Shown piece by piece: positions 30,664 through 40,893 of a stretch of 64,000 nt of DNA (position 1 is the first letter of the stretch; each line of letters starts with the position of its first letter). Location of the stretch: contig MSJI02000842.1 of NCBI GenBank assembly GCA_001931905.2, forward strand, positions 1 to 64,000, in the 5' to 3' direction. This DNA comes from Cladosporium sp. IMV 00045 (Eukaryota > Ascomycota > Dothideomycetes > Cladosporiales > Cladosporiaceae). Position numbers and translations under genes: made by a program. Below the pieces are notes generated by a model. The model was given only the letters and a program-made list of their open reading frames with translations, did not search any database and was not told the origin of the DNA.

Positions 30664-33600
30664 ATGGGGTCAGTCCAGCCTCCTACAGCCGCCATGTCCA
30701 GGCCCGGTATCCTCACCAAGAGCATCGTTCGCTCTCCAGTTTGTAAATATATCTTACATGCCCGCATTCGCCACTGGGACTTCAACGATGTCGTGTTCGT
30801 AGGCGAGGATTTCATCCACGTCAAGCAAGTCAAGCACAATGGCCATCTCGAACATATCGCCACCAAGGACGACTTTGGAGCTCGCATCTGGACGGCAAAG
30901 ACATTTAACCTCGAGCCTGATCTACCAGACGGTGGAGACGATCTAATCAAGAAGGAACAAACCAATGGCAGTCCCGGCTCCTCCAGGAGATCTGGGCCAC
31001 CACAGTGCGTCGTACTCGCTTTGGACTCCTGCGATCTAATGTTCTTATACCTCGAGGATGATGGTACCGGGAATCCGAAATTCAAGCATCAATCGTTGCT
31101 CACCCCACGGTTTGAGCAGCAAATCCACCAACCGGGAGTGCACCTCGCAGTCGACCCTTATTCTCGAGCGGTTGCTCTTGCCGCGAGCGAACGAGAAATC
31201 CTCGTCTACGCTGCAAAAGACACCGCTCAGGTTCAACACGAAATCGCCTCATCACACCCGGACTGGTACCCCGTCAACAGAGAAAGGGCTTTCACAACGC
31301 AGGGCGTGATCCAGCACATGGATTTCCTCCTTCCACCCGACAAAGACCCAGATCACATCATCCTGCTCCTCATCGTCATCGAAAACCGCAAAACCAGGGC
31401 CGTCTGGATCGATTGGTACGGCAATTCGGAGCTCATTCGCGCTCAAACACATCAATCTCAGACTATCGACACCGCCAAGACTGTGCCCAGCTTACTGATT
31501 CCACTCAGAGAGGCCTCTTTCCTCTTGATCACAGGTGCCGAGATGAAACTCCAGAAGGATATCCTGTCTGGATCGATGCGAAGTATCGTCCTTCGGCCTG
31601 GAGATGAGTTGCCTTCCTATCCCGGGAGCTCTTCAAGAAAACCCGTGTGGACCAGCTGGTGCAAGCCTCAGCGGAACAAATCTGCGAGACAGGGCCAAGA
31701 TGACATCCATCTAGTCCGAGAAGATGGACTTGTCTTACTCGCCACCGTCACCAGTATCGATACCATCTATACGTGCCATGCAGGAGATGTACGATGTCAC
31801 GTCGGCACCGCCTTCGCTTCGCTTGGCGATCCCAGCGACCCAGATATTCTTGCTGTCGTCGGTGATATGAGCAACGGTCGGGTGGTCCACATGGGCAACT
31901 GGCCATCCGCAGGCATCATCAACAACAAAAGCAGAGTCGACACCATGGAGATGCAAGACAGCGAAATACTGCCCAACTGGGCATCTTGCGCGGATATGGT
32001 CGTGTCGAATCTGCCACAATCACTGGGAAGATCAGCGCGCACCACTGATGCCGTCTTTGTGACTTCCGGCCGTCAGCCTTACGGCAGCATCACCGAGCTT
32101 CGAAAGGGACTTGAGGCGCGTTTGGCCACTTACTTCGAAGTTGACGGACTGAAGAATGCGATGGGCGCATGGGTGCTTCCGAATGTTTCGACTGGTTCGA
32201 TCTTGATTTTGCTCTCCTCGCCTTCGTCAACGCGCCTGCTCGACATCACACCAGACTTGGGCGGCTTGAGTGAGTTAGACGACACTGAAACCGGTGCAAT
32301 GGTTTTCAGTGACCGTACTCTAACGGCGAACGCACTCGGCAATGGTCACCTTGTGCAAGTGAGCGAAAGGGCAATCTGTACGAGCGCGAGCATCATGTCC
32401 GGTTTCGAAGATCGCTCTCGGTGGGACGCTGGTAGCGGATGCACGATCATTGCAGCTTCAGTCGAGCCCAGTCACAACTGTGTGGTTGTCATTGAACGAA
32501 GCAGCGAAGGTTTAAAGCTTCTGACCTTCAAACACCATTCACAAACCGGAGTAGATGGAGATGATGAAGAGACAGAAGGCCTGCAACAAATCCACCAGCC
32601 AAAACTGTTGGAAGATGATCCCATATGCCTGGCTACGAATGTCGTGGGAGACAGCATCATCGGTGTTATGGCCACTGTACAGGGAAAGCTCCAAGTCTTC
32701 AAAGTCAACACCACCACGTCGCCTGCATTGACTCTGTTGGACACAGTGCATATCATAGAAGATCAGCAAAGTTTATGCGACAACTTTGTGCTTCTCCACC
32801 CAACTCAAGGTGATACCGATTCGCGTCATCTCATTGCCGTATGTGGCCTACGGGACGGCAGATTGACTTCTGTCGCCATCGACACTGCCAGCTCGCCCGC
32901 GTTCCGTCGGGTGCAGAGCATCAACTTCGGTCACGAGACAGTCAGACTGCATCGACAATCGAGCGATCTTGACAAAGTATATGCCTTCAGCGGGCTCGAT
33001 ACTTGCGTGATCACATGGGATGGGCCATCTGCTGCGTCTTTGAACGTGCAAAACCTTTGGATGTCAGATTTGGCACGGCCAGACATGGCACAAGGCGCCA
33101 TCACGACTGTTTCGTCCGTGCCTTCCAGCGAGTACCTGAGTGGCACCGAGCTCATCGGATCGCTCGCCGACTCTCTCGTGATCATATCTCCTACTGAAGT
33201 CTGTTTCGCTTCTCTCGATGAAAACACAACCGTAGTTCCACGACAGATCCCAGTATCAGGCACGCCAACTCGCTTGATTTACGCCGAGCAACAGCGTAGC
33301 CTAGTTTGCGCCTCCGTCTCTTCAGACGTTCGCTCATTCCCATCGAACAAACGGAACGCCCAACCAGAAGTACGGCGGCAGATCTGGCCAGTCATTGACT
33401 TCATTCCCGCAGACAGAGACTTTGAACCGTACCGATTCGACTTGCAACCTGGAGAATCCGTGTATGCTCTTCTGGAATGGTCTTTCCAGCAAAACGGCAA
33501 ACGCTACTGCTTCGTCATGGTCGGAGGCAGTTACACGAAACAGAATCAGAATGTGAAAGGACGCATTGCTTTCTTACAAGCAAGCTATCGCAACGGGCAG

Positions 33601-34656
33601 ATCGACAACGTCAAAGAAGGCCGCAGTGTCACGTTCGATCATCCCGTATACTGCCTGGCACTGTACGACGAGTTGACCTACATCGTATGCACCGGATCGA
33701 ACATTCTGCTGTCCAGATTCGACACCACCGAAAGGAAGTGGGAAAACATCTGCACGCCCTTCAAGCTAGCGAGCAGAGGAACCGCCATCTCGGTCTCGAA
33801 ACCACTCATCCACGTCTCAACAGCCACAGACGGCCTGGTGACTCTGCGGCTCGAGAAGCTCACCACACCAGCCGAAGAAGAAGATTTCACGCACCGCCTC
33901 GTGCTCGTCGCGCAATCTCCAAGAATCGACGACTCAATCAGCCACACCGTCGTCCCTCTCCCCAGCAGAGAAGAACAAGAACAAGAACAAGAACAAGCCA
34001 ACATCGCCCTCCTCTCCACGCGCGACAGCCTCCTCCTCGGCCTCAGCTCCCCCGCCCCCACCTCTCCCACTCGGCACCGCACCCGCCTCCTCTTCGAAGC
34101 CGCGCTTCCCCAATCCCTCATCCGCATCACACAAGGCGCCACCCGCCCGCTCTGGCGCACAGCACCTCCAGAAGGCGTGCTGGCCTCGAACATCATCGGC
34201 CTTTCCACCGACGGTTCCATGACGGGTATCAGTCTGTTGGACGAGAAGCTCTGGCGCCGTCTGTTCTGGCTGCAGCGCGTGGTGGAGTGGAGTGTGGATT
34301 TCAGCCCGCATTTGGCGCGGCTGCCGCCGTATGGTGTTGATGATGAGGTTGGCAGGGGGAGGGAGAGGGGTGTACCGGCTGGGTTTCTTGCAGGTCGAGA
34401 GGATGAAGAGGAGGAGGAGATTGCGCTTTTCCCCGCAGACAGTCTTGGGCCGGAGGCGGATAGGCATGTTGATGGGGATGTGTTGGCGAGGGTTCTGCAG
34501 CCGGGTGGGGTGGAGAGGTTGAAGGGTGCGTTGAGGGAGATGGCAGACAGGCAGGATAGGGTTGGGCTGTGGGTTGCGAGGCATTTGGATGGGGAGGTGG
34601 AGGCGGTGGAGGGGGTTGTGGAGGAGGTGAGGGTGCTGGTCAATATGTGGATGTGA
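30664..34656 (+). CDS. Mms1/DDB1/CPSF160-like beta-propeller protein (MMS1_N domain)
   Basis: A single exon encodes 1330 residues. The N-terminal ~600 residues match the MMS1_N region shared by Mms1, DDB1, Rse1 and CPSF160 (TKSIVRSPVCKYILHARIRH; VVLALDSCDLMFLYLEDDG; WTSWCKPQRN). Such proteins are triple beta-propeller scaffolds in cullin-4 ligases, splicing or mRNA 3' processing. The C-terminal part is propeller-like with a Glu/Gln run (EEQEQEQEQ) and an acidic loop, and ends in helices as DDB1-type C-termini do. Which paralogue it is cannot be settled by eye; a divergent Mms1 or a spliceosomal/polyadenylation factor are options. The start at 30664 (ATAATGGGG) is one choice; ATG 30694 (MSRPGILTKS) is close to where conservation begins. 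Confidence 0.75.
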   Translation: MGSVQPPTAAMSRPGILTKSIVRSPVCKYILHARIRHWDFNDVVFVGEDFIHVKQVKHNGHLEHIATKDDFGARIWTAKTFNLEPDLPDGGDDLIKKEQTNGSPGSSRRSGPPQCVVLALDSCDLMFLYLEDDGTGNPKFKHQSLLTPRFEQQIHQPGVHLAVDPYSRAVALAASEREILVYAAKDTAQVQHEIASSHPDWYPVNRERAFTTQGVIQHMDFLLPPDKDPDHIILLLIVIENRKTRAVWIDWYGNSELIRAQTHQSQTIDTAKTVPSLLIPLREASFLLITGAEMKLQKDILSGSMRSIVLRPGDELPSYPGSSSRKPVWTSWCKPQRNKSARQGQDDIHLVREDGLVLLATVTSIDTIYTCHAGDVRCHVGTAFASLGDPSDPDILAVVGDMSNGRVVHMGNWPSAGIINNKSRVDTMEMQDSEILPNWASCADMVVSNLPQSLGRSARTTDAVFVTSGRQPYGSITELRKGLEARLATYFEVDGLKNAMGAWVLPNVSTGSILILLSSPSSTRLLDITPDLGGLSELDDTETGAMVFSDRTLTANALGNGHLVQVSERAICTSASIMSGFEDRSRWDAGSGCTIIAASVEPSHNCVVVIERSSEGLKLLTFKHHSQTGVDGDDEETEGLQQIHQPKLLEDDPICLATNVVGDSIIGVMATVQGKLQVFKVNTTTSPALTLLDTVHIIEDQQSLCDNFVLLHPTQGDTDSRHLIAVCGLRDGRLTSVAIDTASSPAFRRVQSINFGHETVRLHRQSSDLDKVYAFSGLDTCVITWDGPSAASLNVQNLWMSDLARPDMAQGAITTVSSVPSSEYLSGTELIGSLADSLVIISPTEVCFASLDENTTVVPRQIPVSGTPTRLIYAEQQRSLVCASVSSDVRSFPSNKRNAQPEVRRQIWPVIDFIPADRDFEPYRFDLQPGESVYALLEWSFQQNGKRYCFVMVGGSYTKQNQNVKGRIAFLQASYRNGQIDNVKEGRSVTFDHPVYCLALYDELTYIVCTGSNILLSRFDTTERKWENICTPFKLASRGTAISVSKPLIHVSTATDGLVTLRLEKLTTPAEEEDFTHRLVLVAQSPRIDDSISHTVVPLPSREEQEQEQEQANIALLSTRDSLLLGLSSPAPTSPTRHRTRLLFEAALPQSLIRITQGATRPLWRTAPPEGVLASNIIGLSTDGSMTGISLLDEKLWRRLFWLQRVVEWSVDFSPHLARLPPYGVDDEVGRGRERGVPAGFLAGREDEEEEEIALFPADSLGPEADRHVDGDVLARVLQPGGVERLKGALREMADRQDRVGLWVARHLDGEVEAVEGVVEEVRVLVNMWM

Positions 34657-35285
34657 AGTGGTGGGTGTGCAGGGTGGGAGAGGATGTGAGTTGTTTGACA
34701 TTCTCTATTGTTTTCCCTTTTCTTTGCTCTATTTTATGGACACAGCTCAAGGCGATGTTCAATATTTTGGATCAGGAAAGATGGGCAGATGGATGCATGA
34801 TGAGATGATGAAGGGAGGATTTATTATTGGTCTTGTTGCTACTTGCCATATTGATGTTGAACATGATCTATGACAAAATTACAAACCAGATCCTTTCTAT
34901 CGAAACTGTGTAGTAGCATTGATAGCCTTCCAAGCTGGCGTGTACATCAAAGAACAACACTGGAGTCGTATGTAAGTGAACGGAAATCGCCTATCAACAT
35001 GACGTAGGATTATTTAGCCAAAATTCCCCGGACTTGGATCGGCAGGGGTGGAAACACTACTCCAACACTACCGACCGCTAGACCCCTCACAAACACCTGG
35101 TACGAGCTTTCGTTGACTTGTACCTTCACGCAACCTTCCAAGACGTAGGTAGTACCACCAAGCTACCTAGCAGCAGCGAGAGTGTCACACACAGAACAAA
35201 TCATATCATCTACACCGCCAATCCATCCTCTTGCGACCAACACAGCAATCCACCACCGACATGCCCTCATAGACCTTACCCAACC
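34657..35285. other. Intergenic, promoter of the GH3 gene
   Basis: 629 bases. The first half is T-rich and holds the 3' end of the preceding gene. The second half (35040-35285) becomes C- and A-rich, typical of a 5' leader. Nothing else was seen. Confidence 0.45.
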
Positions 35286-38282
35286 ATGCCCTTCAAATCG
35301 CCCGAATCCTACGAACTCGACCGGCCAGTGTCGCCCTCCCGCGAACCCTTCGACGGCACGCACCGCTACTCCTCCTCCGACTCCGAAGTCTCCGTCATCG
35401 ACGAATTCGACCCTCTCAAAAGCTCCGACCGCCCGTACCGCGACGACGCCTCGCAACCACTGCGCTCTGTCTTCGACACCGACAGGAGCAGCAGCGCGCG
35501 CCAGCCGCTCGCATGGCTGGAAACGCAACGAGCGCGCGGCGGCGCGTGGTGGAAGCGCTGGCTCCTACCGAGCCGGTTCGTGTGCGTGCTCGTGCTGGCG
35601 TTCGCGGCGACGCTGGCGCTGCTGCTGGCCGCGGGCGGGATTTGGGCCTGGCACGTCGCCGTGCCGGGCGATGGGCAGAGTGAGCCCTGGTACCCTAGTC
35701 CGCGCGGCGGGAGCGTGGAGGGGTGGAGGGAGAGTTATGGCAAGGCGAAGAAGTTGGTCGAGAAGATGAGCTTGGTGGAGAAGGTGAATGTCACGACGGG
35801 GACGGGGTGGAGTATGGGTATGTGTGTGGGGAATACGGGGCCGGTGGATAGATTGCTCTTTCCGAGTTTGTGTTTGCAGGATGGCCCGTTGGGGTTGCGC
35901 TTTGTGGATAATGCGACTGCTTTTCCGGCTGGTGTGACGGTGGGTGCGACGTGGAATAGGGACTTGATGTACAAGCGTGGACAAGCTCATGGGTTTGAGG
36001 CGAAGAAGAAGGGCATTCACGTCCTGCTTGGGCCGTCGATGGGACCTCTGGGCCGTTTGCCGGCCGGTGGGCGGAATTGGGAGGGCTTCGGCGCGGACCC
36101 AGTACTTCAAGGCATTGCGGCCGCACAAACGATCAAAGGCATTCAAGACGCGGGCGTGATTGCGACAGCGAAGCATTTCGTCGGAAACGAGCAGGAGCAC
36201 TTCCGGCAGTCATGGGAATGGGGTACGCCAAATGCGATTTCGTCCAACATCGACGACCGCACGTTGCATGAGATCTACGCGTGGCCATTCGCGGACAGCA
36301 TCAGGGCGGGAGTCGCGTCGGTGATGGGATCTTACAACCAAATCAACAATTCGTATGCGTGCCAGAACTCGAAGCTTTTGAACGGCATACTCAAGGATGA
36401 GCTCGGATTTCAGGGTTTCGTTCAATCAGACTGGCTCGCTCAGCGGTCTGGTGTCGCTTCCGCGCTTGCAGGGTTAGATATGTCCATGCCTGGCGATGGT
36501 CTGCACTGGCAAGATGGCAAGCCGCTTTGGGGTCCGGAGCTTACTAAAGCGGTGCTCAACTCGAGTGTACCACTGGAGCGTCTGGACGATATGGTCATGC
36601 GTATCGCGGCAGCGTGGTATCAGCTGGGACAGGATGATGAGAAGGTGTGGCCAACTCCGGAGAATGGTGGAGGGCCCAATTTCAGCAGCTGGACGGACGA
36701 CGAATACGGCCAATTGCATCCAGGATCGCCCAACTCGCATGAGAAAGGGGTTGTGAACAAGTTTGTGCCTGTTCGCAACACCGAAGAAGGTGGTGACCAC
36801 GACAAGCTTGCTCGGAAGATCGCAAGCGAGGGCATAGTCCTTGTTAAGAACGAGGACAAGATTCTGCCAATCCACCGCAACGGCGACGACTACCCAAGGA
36901 AGCACCGCGGCGGCAAATTCAAGATTGGGGTGTTTGGCGAGGACGCCTTCCCCAACCCCAAAGGGAACAATGCATGTCCTGATAGAGGCTGCAATGAGGG
37001 CACACTGGCCATGGGCTGGGGTTCTGGAGCTGTAGAATTGCCGTATCTGGTCACACCTATTGATGCGTTGCGCAAGAACTTCAATAATGATACAATCAAG
37101 TTGACGGAAGTCAGCAGCAACCACGACGCGAAGACGGAGAGTGTCGCCAGCGAGCAGGATCTCTGCATAGTATTCCTCAACGCCGACGCAGGGGAAGGCT
37201 TCATCAGCTGGGACAGCGTCAAGGGTGACAGGGACAACCTTTTTGCACAGAAGGGAGGCGATGCCCTGGCGAAGAAAGTTGCTGCGAACTGCGGTGGCCA
37301 TGACAGCAACGGCTCTGCGGCTGCGACGATCGTTGTCTTGCACACTGTTGGACCGACGATCGTGGAGAGATGGATCGATCTACCAGGTGTCAAGGGGGTG
37401 CTCATAGCACACTTGCCCGGTCAAGAAAGCGGAAATGCCCTTGCTGACATCCTCTTCGGCGATGTCAATCCCTCAGGCCACCTGCCCTACACTATCGCCA
37501 GAGCAGAGAAAGATTACGGACCCGACTCTGGCATCCTGTACTACCCCAACGGCGTCGTACCTCAGCAAGACTTCAAAGAAGGTCTCTACTTTGACTACCG
37601 CTACTTCGACAAACACAACATTACGCCGCGCTACGAATTCGGCTACGGTCTCTCCTACACCACCTTCAACATATCGTCCCTGCACATCGGCCCACAATCC
37701 CTGAAAGCCGGCTCAGAACCCGCATCACGACCCAAAGGAATCGAGCCACCAACTCTAGACACCAAAAAGCCCGCAACGAAAGAGGCACTCTGGCCCAACG
37801 GATTGCGCAAGCTCAAGAAGTACATCTACCCCTACATCGACTCCGTCTCCGACATCAAAACAGGCCACTACCCCTACCCAGCCGGCTACACCACCCCACG
37901 CACGCCCTCACCAGCCGGCGGCGCCGAAGGCGGCAATCCAGACCTGTACACGCCCGCACTGAAACTCGAAGCAGCGGTATCCAACACGGGCTCTCGTGCA
38001 GGCTCCGCCGTGGTGCAGCTGTACATCTCTCCCCCGCAAGACGTGAAATCGCCCTCAGGCAAGGAAATCTACATGCCCGTGCGCGTGCTGCGGTGGTTCG
38101 ACAAATTCCACCTGGACGCCGGGGCGCGCACGGAGATGCTCGTCAATGTCACAAGGAGGGATCTCAGCTATTGGGATGTTGAGAGGCAAAATTGGATTCT
38201 GCCGAGGGGCAGGTTTGCGGTTTGTTTGGGGTTGGGGGAGGGGGAGGAGAGGGTTTGTGAGGGGTTTGGCTTTGATGAGTGA
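35286..38282 (+). CDS. GH3 beta-glucosidase, type II membrane-anchored
   Basis: A single exon encodes 998 residues. The first ~95 residues are polar and cytosolic in character. A hydrophobic segment at about 97-125 (FVCVLVLAFAATLALLLAAG) then acts as a signal anchor, so the catalytic part would face outside or into the lumen. The GH3 N-domain shows SLCLQDGPLGLR, KHFVGNEQE and the nucleophile segment GFVQSDW (Asp). The second domain has the GxxxSGNALADILFGDVNPSGHLPYT block, and a fibronectin-III-like tail ends the protein. It resembles BglE/BglF-type enzymes of aspergilli with an N-terminal anchor. Likely activity is hydrolysis of terminal beta-glucosyl residues from cello-oligosaccharides or glycosides. 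ATG 35286 gives the anchor topology. Confidence 0.92.
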   Translation: MPFKSPESYELDRPVSPSREPFDGTHRYSSSDSEVSVIDEFDPLKSSDRPYRDDASQPLRSVFDTDRSSSARQPLAWLETQRARGGAWWKRWLLPSRFVCVLVLAFAATLALLLAAGGIWAWHVAVPGDGQSEPWYPSPRGGSVEGWRESYGKAKKLVEKMSLVEKVNVTTGTGWSMGMCVGNTGPVDRLLFPSLCLQDGPLGLRFVDNATAFPAGVTVGATWNRDLMYKRGQAHGFEAKKKGIHVLLGPSMGPLGRLPAGGRNWEGFGADPVLQGIAAAQTIKGIQDAGVIATAKHFVGNEQEHFRQSWEWGTPNAISSNIDDRTLHEIYAWPFADSIRAGVASVMGSYNQINNSYACQNSKLLNGILKDELGFQGFVQSDWLAQRSGVASALAGLDMSMPGDGLHWQDGKPLWGPELTKAVLNSSVPLERLDDMVMRIAAAWYQLGQDDEKVWPTPENGGGPNFSSWTDDEYGQLHPGSPNSHEKGVVNKFVPVRNTEEGGDHDKLARKIASEGIVLVKNEDKILPIHRNGDDYPRKHRGGKFKIGVFGEDAFPNPKGNNACPDRGCNEGTLAMGWGSGAVELPYLVTPIDALRKNFNNDTIKLTEVSSNHDAKTESVASEQDLCIVFLNADAGEGFISWDSVKGDRDNLFAQKGGDALAKKVAANCGGHDSNGSAAATIVVLHTVGPTIVERWIDLPGVKGVLIAHLPGQESGNALADILFGDVNPSGHLPYTIARAEKDYGPDSGILYYPNGVVPQQDFKEGLYFDYRYFDKHNITPRYEFGYGLSYTTFNISSLHIGPQSLKAGSEPASRPKGIEPPTLDTKKPATKEALWPNGLRKLKKYIYPYIDSVSDIKTGHYPYPAGYTTPRTPSPAGGAEGGNPDLYTPALKLEAAVSNTGSRAGSAVVQLYISPPQDVKSPSGKEIYMPVRVLRWFDKFHLDAGARTEMLVNVTRRDLSYWDVERQNWILPRGRFAVCLGLGEGEERVCEGFGFDE

Positions 38283-38859
38283 TTTTGTTAATACGGATTG
38301 TTTTTGGAATGTTTGGTTTTGGACGTTTTCCATTTCTTTTGGGTGGATTGGCGTTGGTGAAGGGGAAAGGGATTATGAACATATATTTGGATGATTTCTT
38401 TAGATATTGTATATATAGAAACGGATTGCTGACTGGGCTTGACCAATAGATTAATTTTTTGTCTCATTTGATATGCAAGCTCTCATGCACATCGGCAGGT
38501 ATATAATAAACGAAATAAGTAAGAAATGCATCTGTTTATGCATGTTTCTAACAAAGCTTCGCCCAAAGCAGATGCCGGTGTCGGGTCCACTTCCAGGCTG
38601 CGTCATCTCGCCTCTGCATTTCATTGATGCTACTGAACTCAACTACCGCCTTTGCGCCCAATGCGCCGACTAGCCTCTTGAAATAATGAGCACTACTGTC
38701 TTTCTTCTTACATCCGGATTTGCATATACCACGATTGCATCGCATCCTTCCTCTTATATCGATTCGCGCTCGAGTCACAGCCGTATACAGCGCTCCTATC
38801 GCCGACACCTACACAACCGCGACATCCTGCCACCATCTGTTTGATACCAGCAATCCGAC
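38283..38859. other. Intergenic, promoter of the first MFS gene
   Basis: 577 bases. The left part is AT-rich (3' flank); the right part rises in C content toward the start codon. No gene was supported. Confidence 0.45.
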
Positions 38860-40893
38860 ATGCCACAAAACTCAAACGACGACGCCGACGATGAGATCAG
38901 GCCCTTAGTAGCGCCACGGGCGTCTTCAATCAAGCAGCAATCACAAGTCCACCCCCATGCCAAACCAACTCTCTTGCAACGCCAGTCCTCGACCTTCAAA
39001 TACCACACTTTCCCCGCCGCTCCGCCGCGCAACGTGGGCAACAGATCGTCAAAAGAGCGCCTGAAACAGGATCAACTCTCCAATAACGGCTCGATACGGC
39101 AGCGGCGCAGCAGTCTGGGCAAGCGACTGTCGGGCGAACCGCTGAATCAAGATGGAAATAACAAAGGACCCGACCGCTCGACCGGTCTGCACTCTCCACC
39201 GCAATCGGTATCAAGTCGCGACTCTGAGGAACGTCACCACGACAGCGAGGACGAATCAGACGATGAACACCACGAAACGCCCTTACCTCGCAAGCAGCTG
39301 GCGATCCTGGCCGTGATAGCACTCGCGGAGCAGACGGCGCTCAACAGCATAAGTCCCTACCTGCCAGAGATGGCGAGTACATTTCCAGAAGTGGAGGAAG
39401 GGCAGGTGGGATTGTACGTGGGATTGATCGCGAGCTCGTTCGCGCTGGCGCAATTCGCGACGAATTTCGCATGGGGCCTGCTGTCGGATCGGGTGGGGAG
39501 GAAGCCGATCGTGCTGCTGGGGACGTTTCTGACGGCGGTGTGTTTCGTCGCGTTTGGTTTCTGTCGCACGCTGTGGCAGGCGGTGGTGGTGCAGGCGATG
39601 ATGGGTCTGGTCAACGGAAATCAGGGCGTGATCAGTACGTGTCTGGGGGAGATTACGGATCGCTCGAATCAGAGTCGCGCGTTCACGTACTTGCCGGTCA
39701 TATATGGGCTTGGTGGCATCACGGGGCCTATTGTGGGAGGGCTGCTGGTGTTCAAGAATATCCCTTTCACTCAGAAAGAGAACCCATACCCTTACTTGGG
39801 CCCGAATTTGCTGTCAGCGGCGGTGCTGGCGATTGATGGCATATTAACGATTTTCTTCCTCGAAGAATCCCTGGACGAAGCGAGAGATATGCCGCCCTTG
39901 AGTAAGCGTATCGGCACGCTCTTCACCTGGATTTGGCAGTTCACCAGCTCGCGACGACCAACATATCTACGACGCAGCTCGATGCGCAGAAAGCAAAAGC
40001 AGCAGCAACAGCAACAATACGGCGCCGTATCACAAGAAACAGACGAAAACGACACCGAAGACTCCTACTCCGACGAAGACACCGCTTCCATCGCCTCCAT
40101 ACCCGCCTTCTTCACCTCCTCCAACAACGGCTCCAACCGCCTCCTCGCGCGCGAGGTTCTCAACCGCGACACCATCCTCCTCCTACTAACCTTCCTCATC
40201 TTCCAACTAGCCAACATCTCCTTCAACAGCCTCTACCCGATCTTCGCCCAAGCCCCACCCCCGACTGGCCGCGACCTCAACCCGGAAGAAATCGGCATCT
40301 CGCTTGCCTTCGCCGGCGTGATCACCATCGTCTTCCAGATCGGCATTTTCGGCCGCCTGCGCGAAAAAGCCGGCAACAAAGCGACCTACCGCGCAGGACT
40401 TGCAGGCTTCGTCGTCGCTTTCCTCCTCATCCCCTGGGTGGGGTACAAAGACGGCTCGCACGGCGGGACGAGCGGACCGACCACGACGGTCGGCCGGGTC
40501 TGGCTCTGGACCGAGCTGGGCGGGGTTCTCATCATCAAAACGGTCGCGGCCGTGGGAGGGCTGACGTCCGCTCTTTTGCTGATCACGAACTCGGCGCCGT
40601 CGCACGCCGTGTTGGGGACGCTGAATGGGCTGGCGCAAACGCTCAGCGCGGCGGGGAGGGCGGTGGGGCCGTTCATTAGTGGAGGGTTGTTTACTGCTGC
40701 GACGAAGGTGCAGTTTAAGGGCGAATTGTTGGCTTTTGGGATTTTTGGCGGGATTTCGTTCGTGGGGTTTTTGGCCAGTTTGGGCATTAGGGGGGCGGAG
40801 TTGGAGGCGGATGGGGTGAAGGAGGGTGAGGGTGGGAATGATGAGCATGGGCATGGACATGGGGAGGATGAGGAGAGGAGTGCGGGGAGGTGA
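38860..40893 (+). CDS. MFS transporter, DHA1/ZIF1-like
   Basis: A single exon gives 677 residues. A hydrophilic ~145-residue N-terminus precedes 12 predicted helices. Helix 2-3 holds motif A, GLLSDRVGRKPIVLLG. Other signatures are QTALNSISPYLPEM in helix 1 and LGGITGPIVGGLL in helix 5 (motif C-like). The central loop carries a polyglutamine run (KQKQQQQQQYG) and a Ser/Asp-rich stretch. The C-terminus is His/Gly/Glu-rich (GNDEHGHGHGEDEE), which could bind metal ions. Relatives include plant ZIF1 and uncharacterised fungal carriers, so metal-chelate or drug export is possible. Substrate is not provable. Confidence 0.88.
   Translation: MPQNSNDDADDEIRPLVAPRASSIKQQSQVHPHAKPTLLQRQSSTFKYHTFPAAPPRNVGNRSSKERLKQDQLSNNGSIRQRRSSLGKRLSGEPLNQDGNNKGPDRSTGLHSPPQSVSSRDSEERHHDSEDESDDEHHETPLPRKQLAILAVIALAEQTALNSISPYLPEMASTFPEVEEGQVGLYVGLIASSFALAQFATNFAWGLLSDRVGRKPIVLLGTFLTAVCFVAFGFCRTLWQAVVVQAMMGLVNGNQGVISTCLGEITDRSNQSRAFTYLPVIYGLGGITGPIVGGLLVFKNIPFTQKENPYPYLGPNLLSAAVLAIDGILTIFFLEESLDEARDMPPLSKRIGTLFTWIWQFTSSRRPTYLRRSSMRRKQKQQQQQQYGAVSQETDENDTEDSYSDEDTASIASIPAFFTSSNNGSNRLLAREVLNRDTILLLLTFLIFQLANISFNSLYPIFAQAPPPTGRDLNPEEIGISLAFAGVITIVFQIGIFGRLREKAGNKATYRAGLAGFVVAFLLIPWVGYKDGSHGGTSGPTTTVGRVWLWTELGGVLIIKTVAAVGGLTSALLLITNSAPSHAVLGTLNGLAQTLSAAGRAVGPFISGGLFTAATKVQFKGELLAFGIFGGISFVGFLASLGIRGAELEADGVKEGEGGNDEHGHGHGEDEERSAGR

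Noticed and set aside
33477..34643. Long open frames in other phases and on the minus strand (287 and 321 codons)
   Set aside because: They overlap the conserved Mms1-like gene and translate to Arg/His/Ser-rich noise.
36474..37343. A 289-codon minus-strand open frame
   Set aside because: Antisense to the GH3 catalytic region; no recognisable domain.
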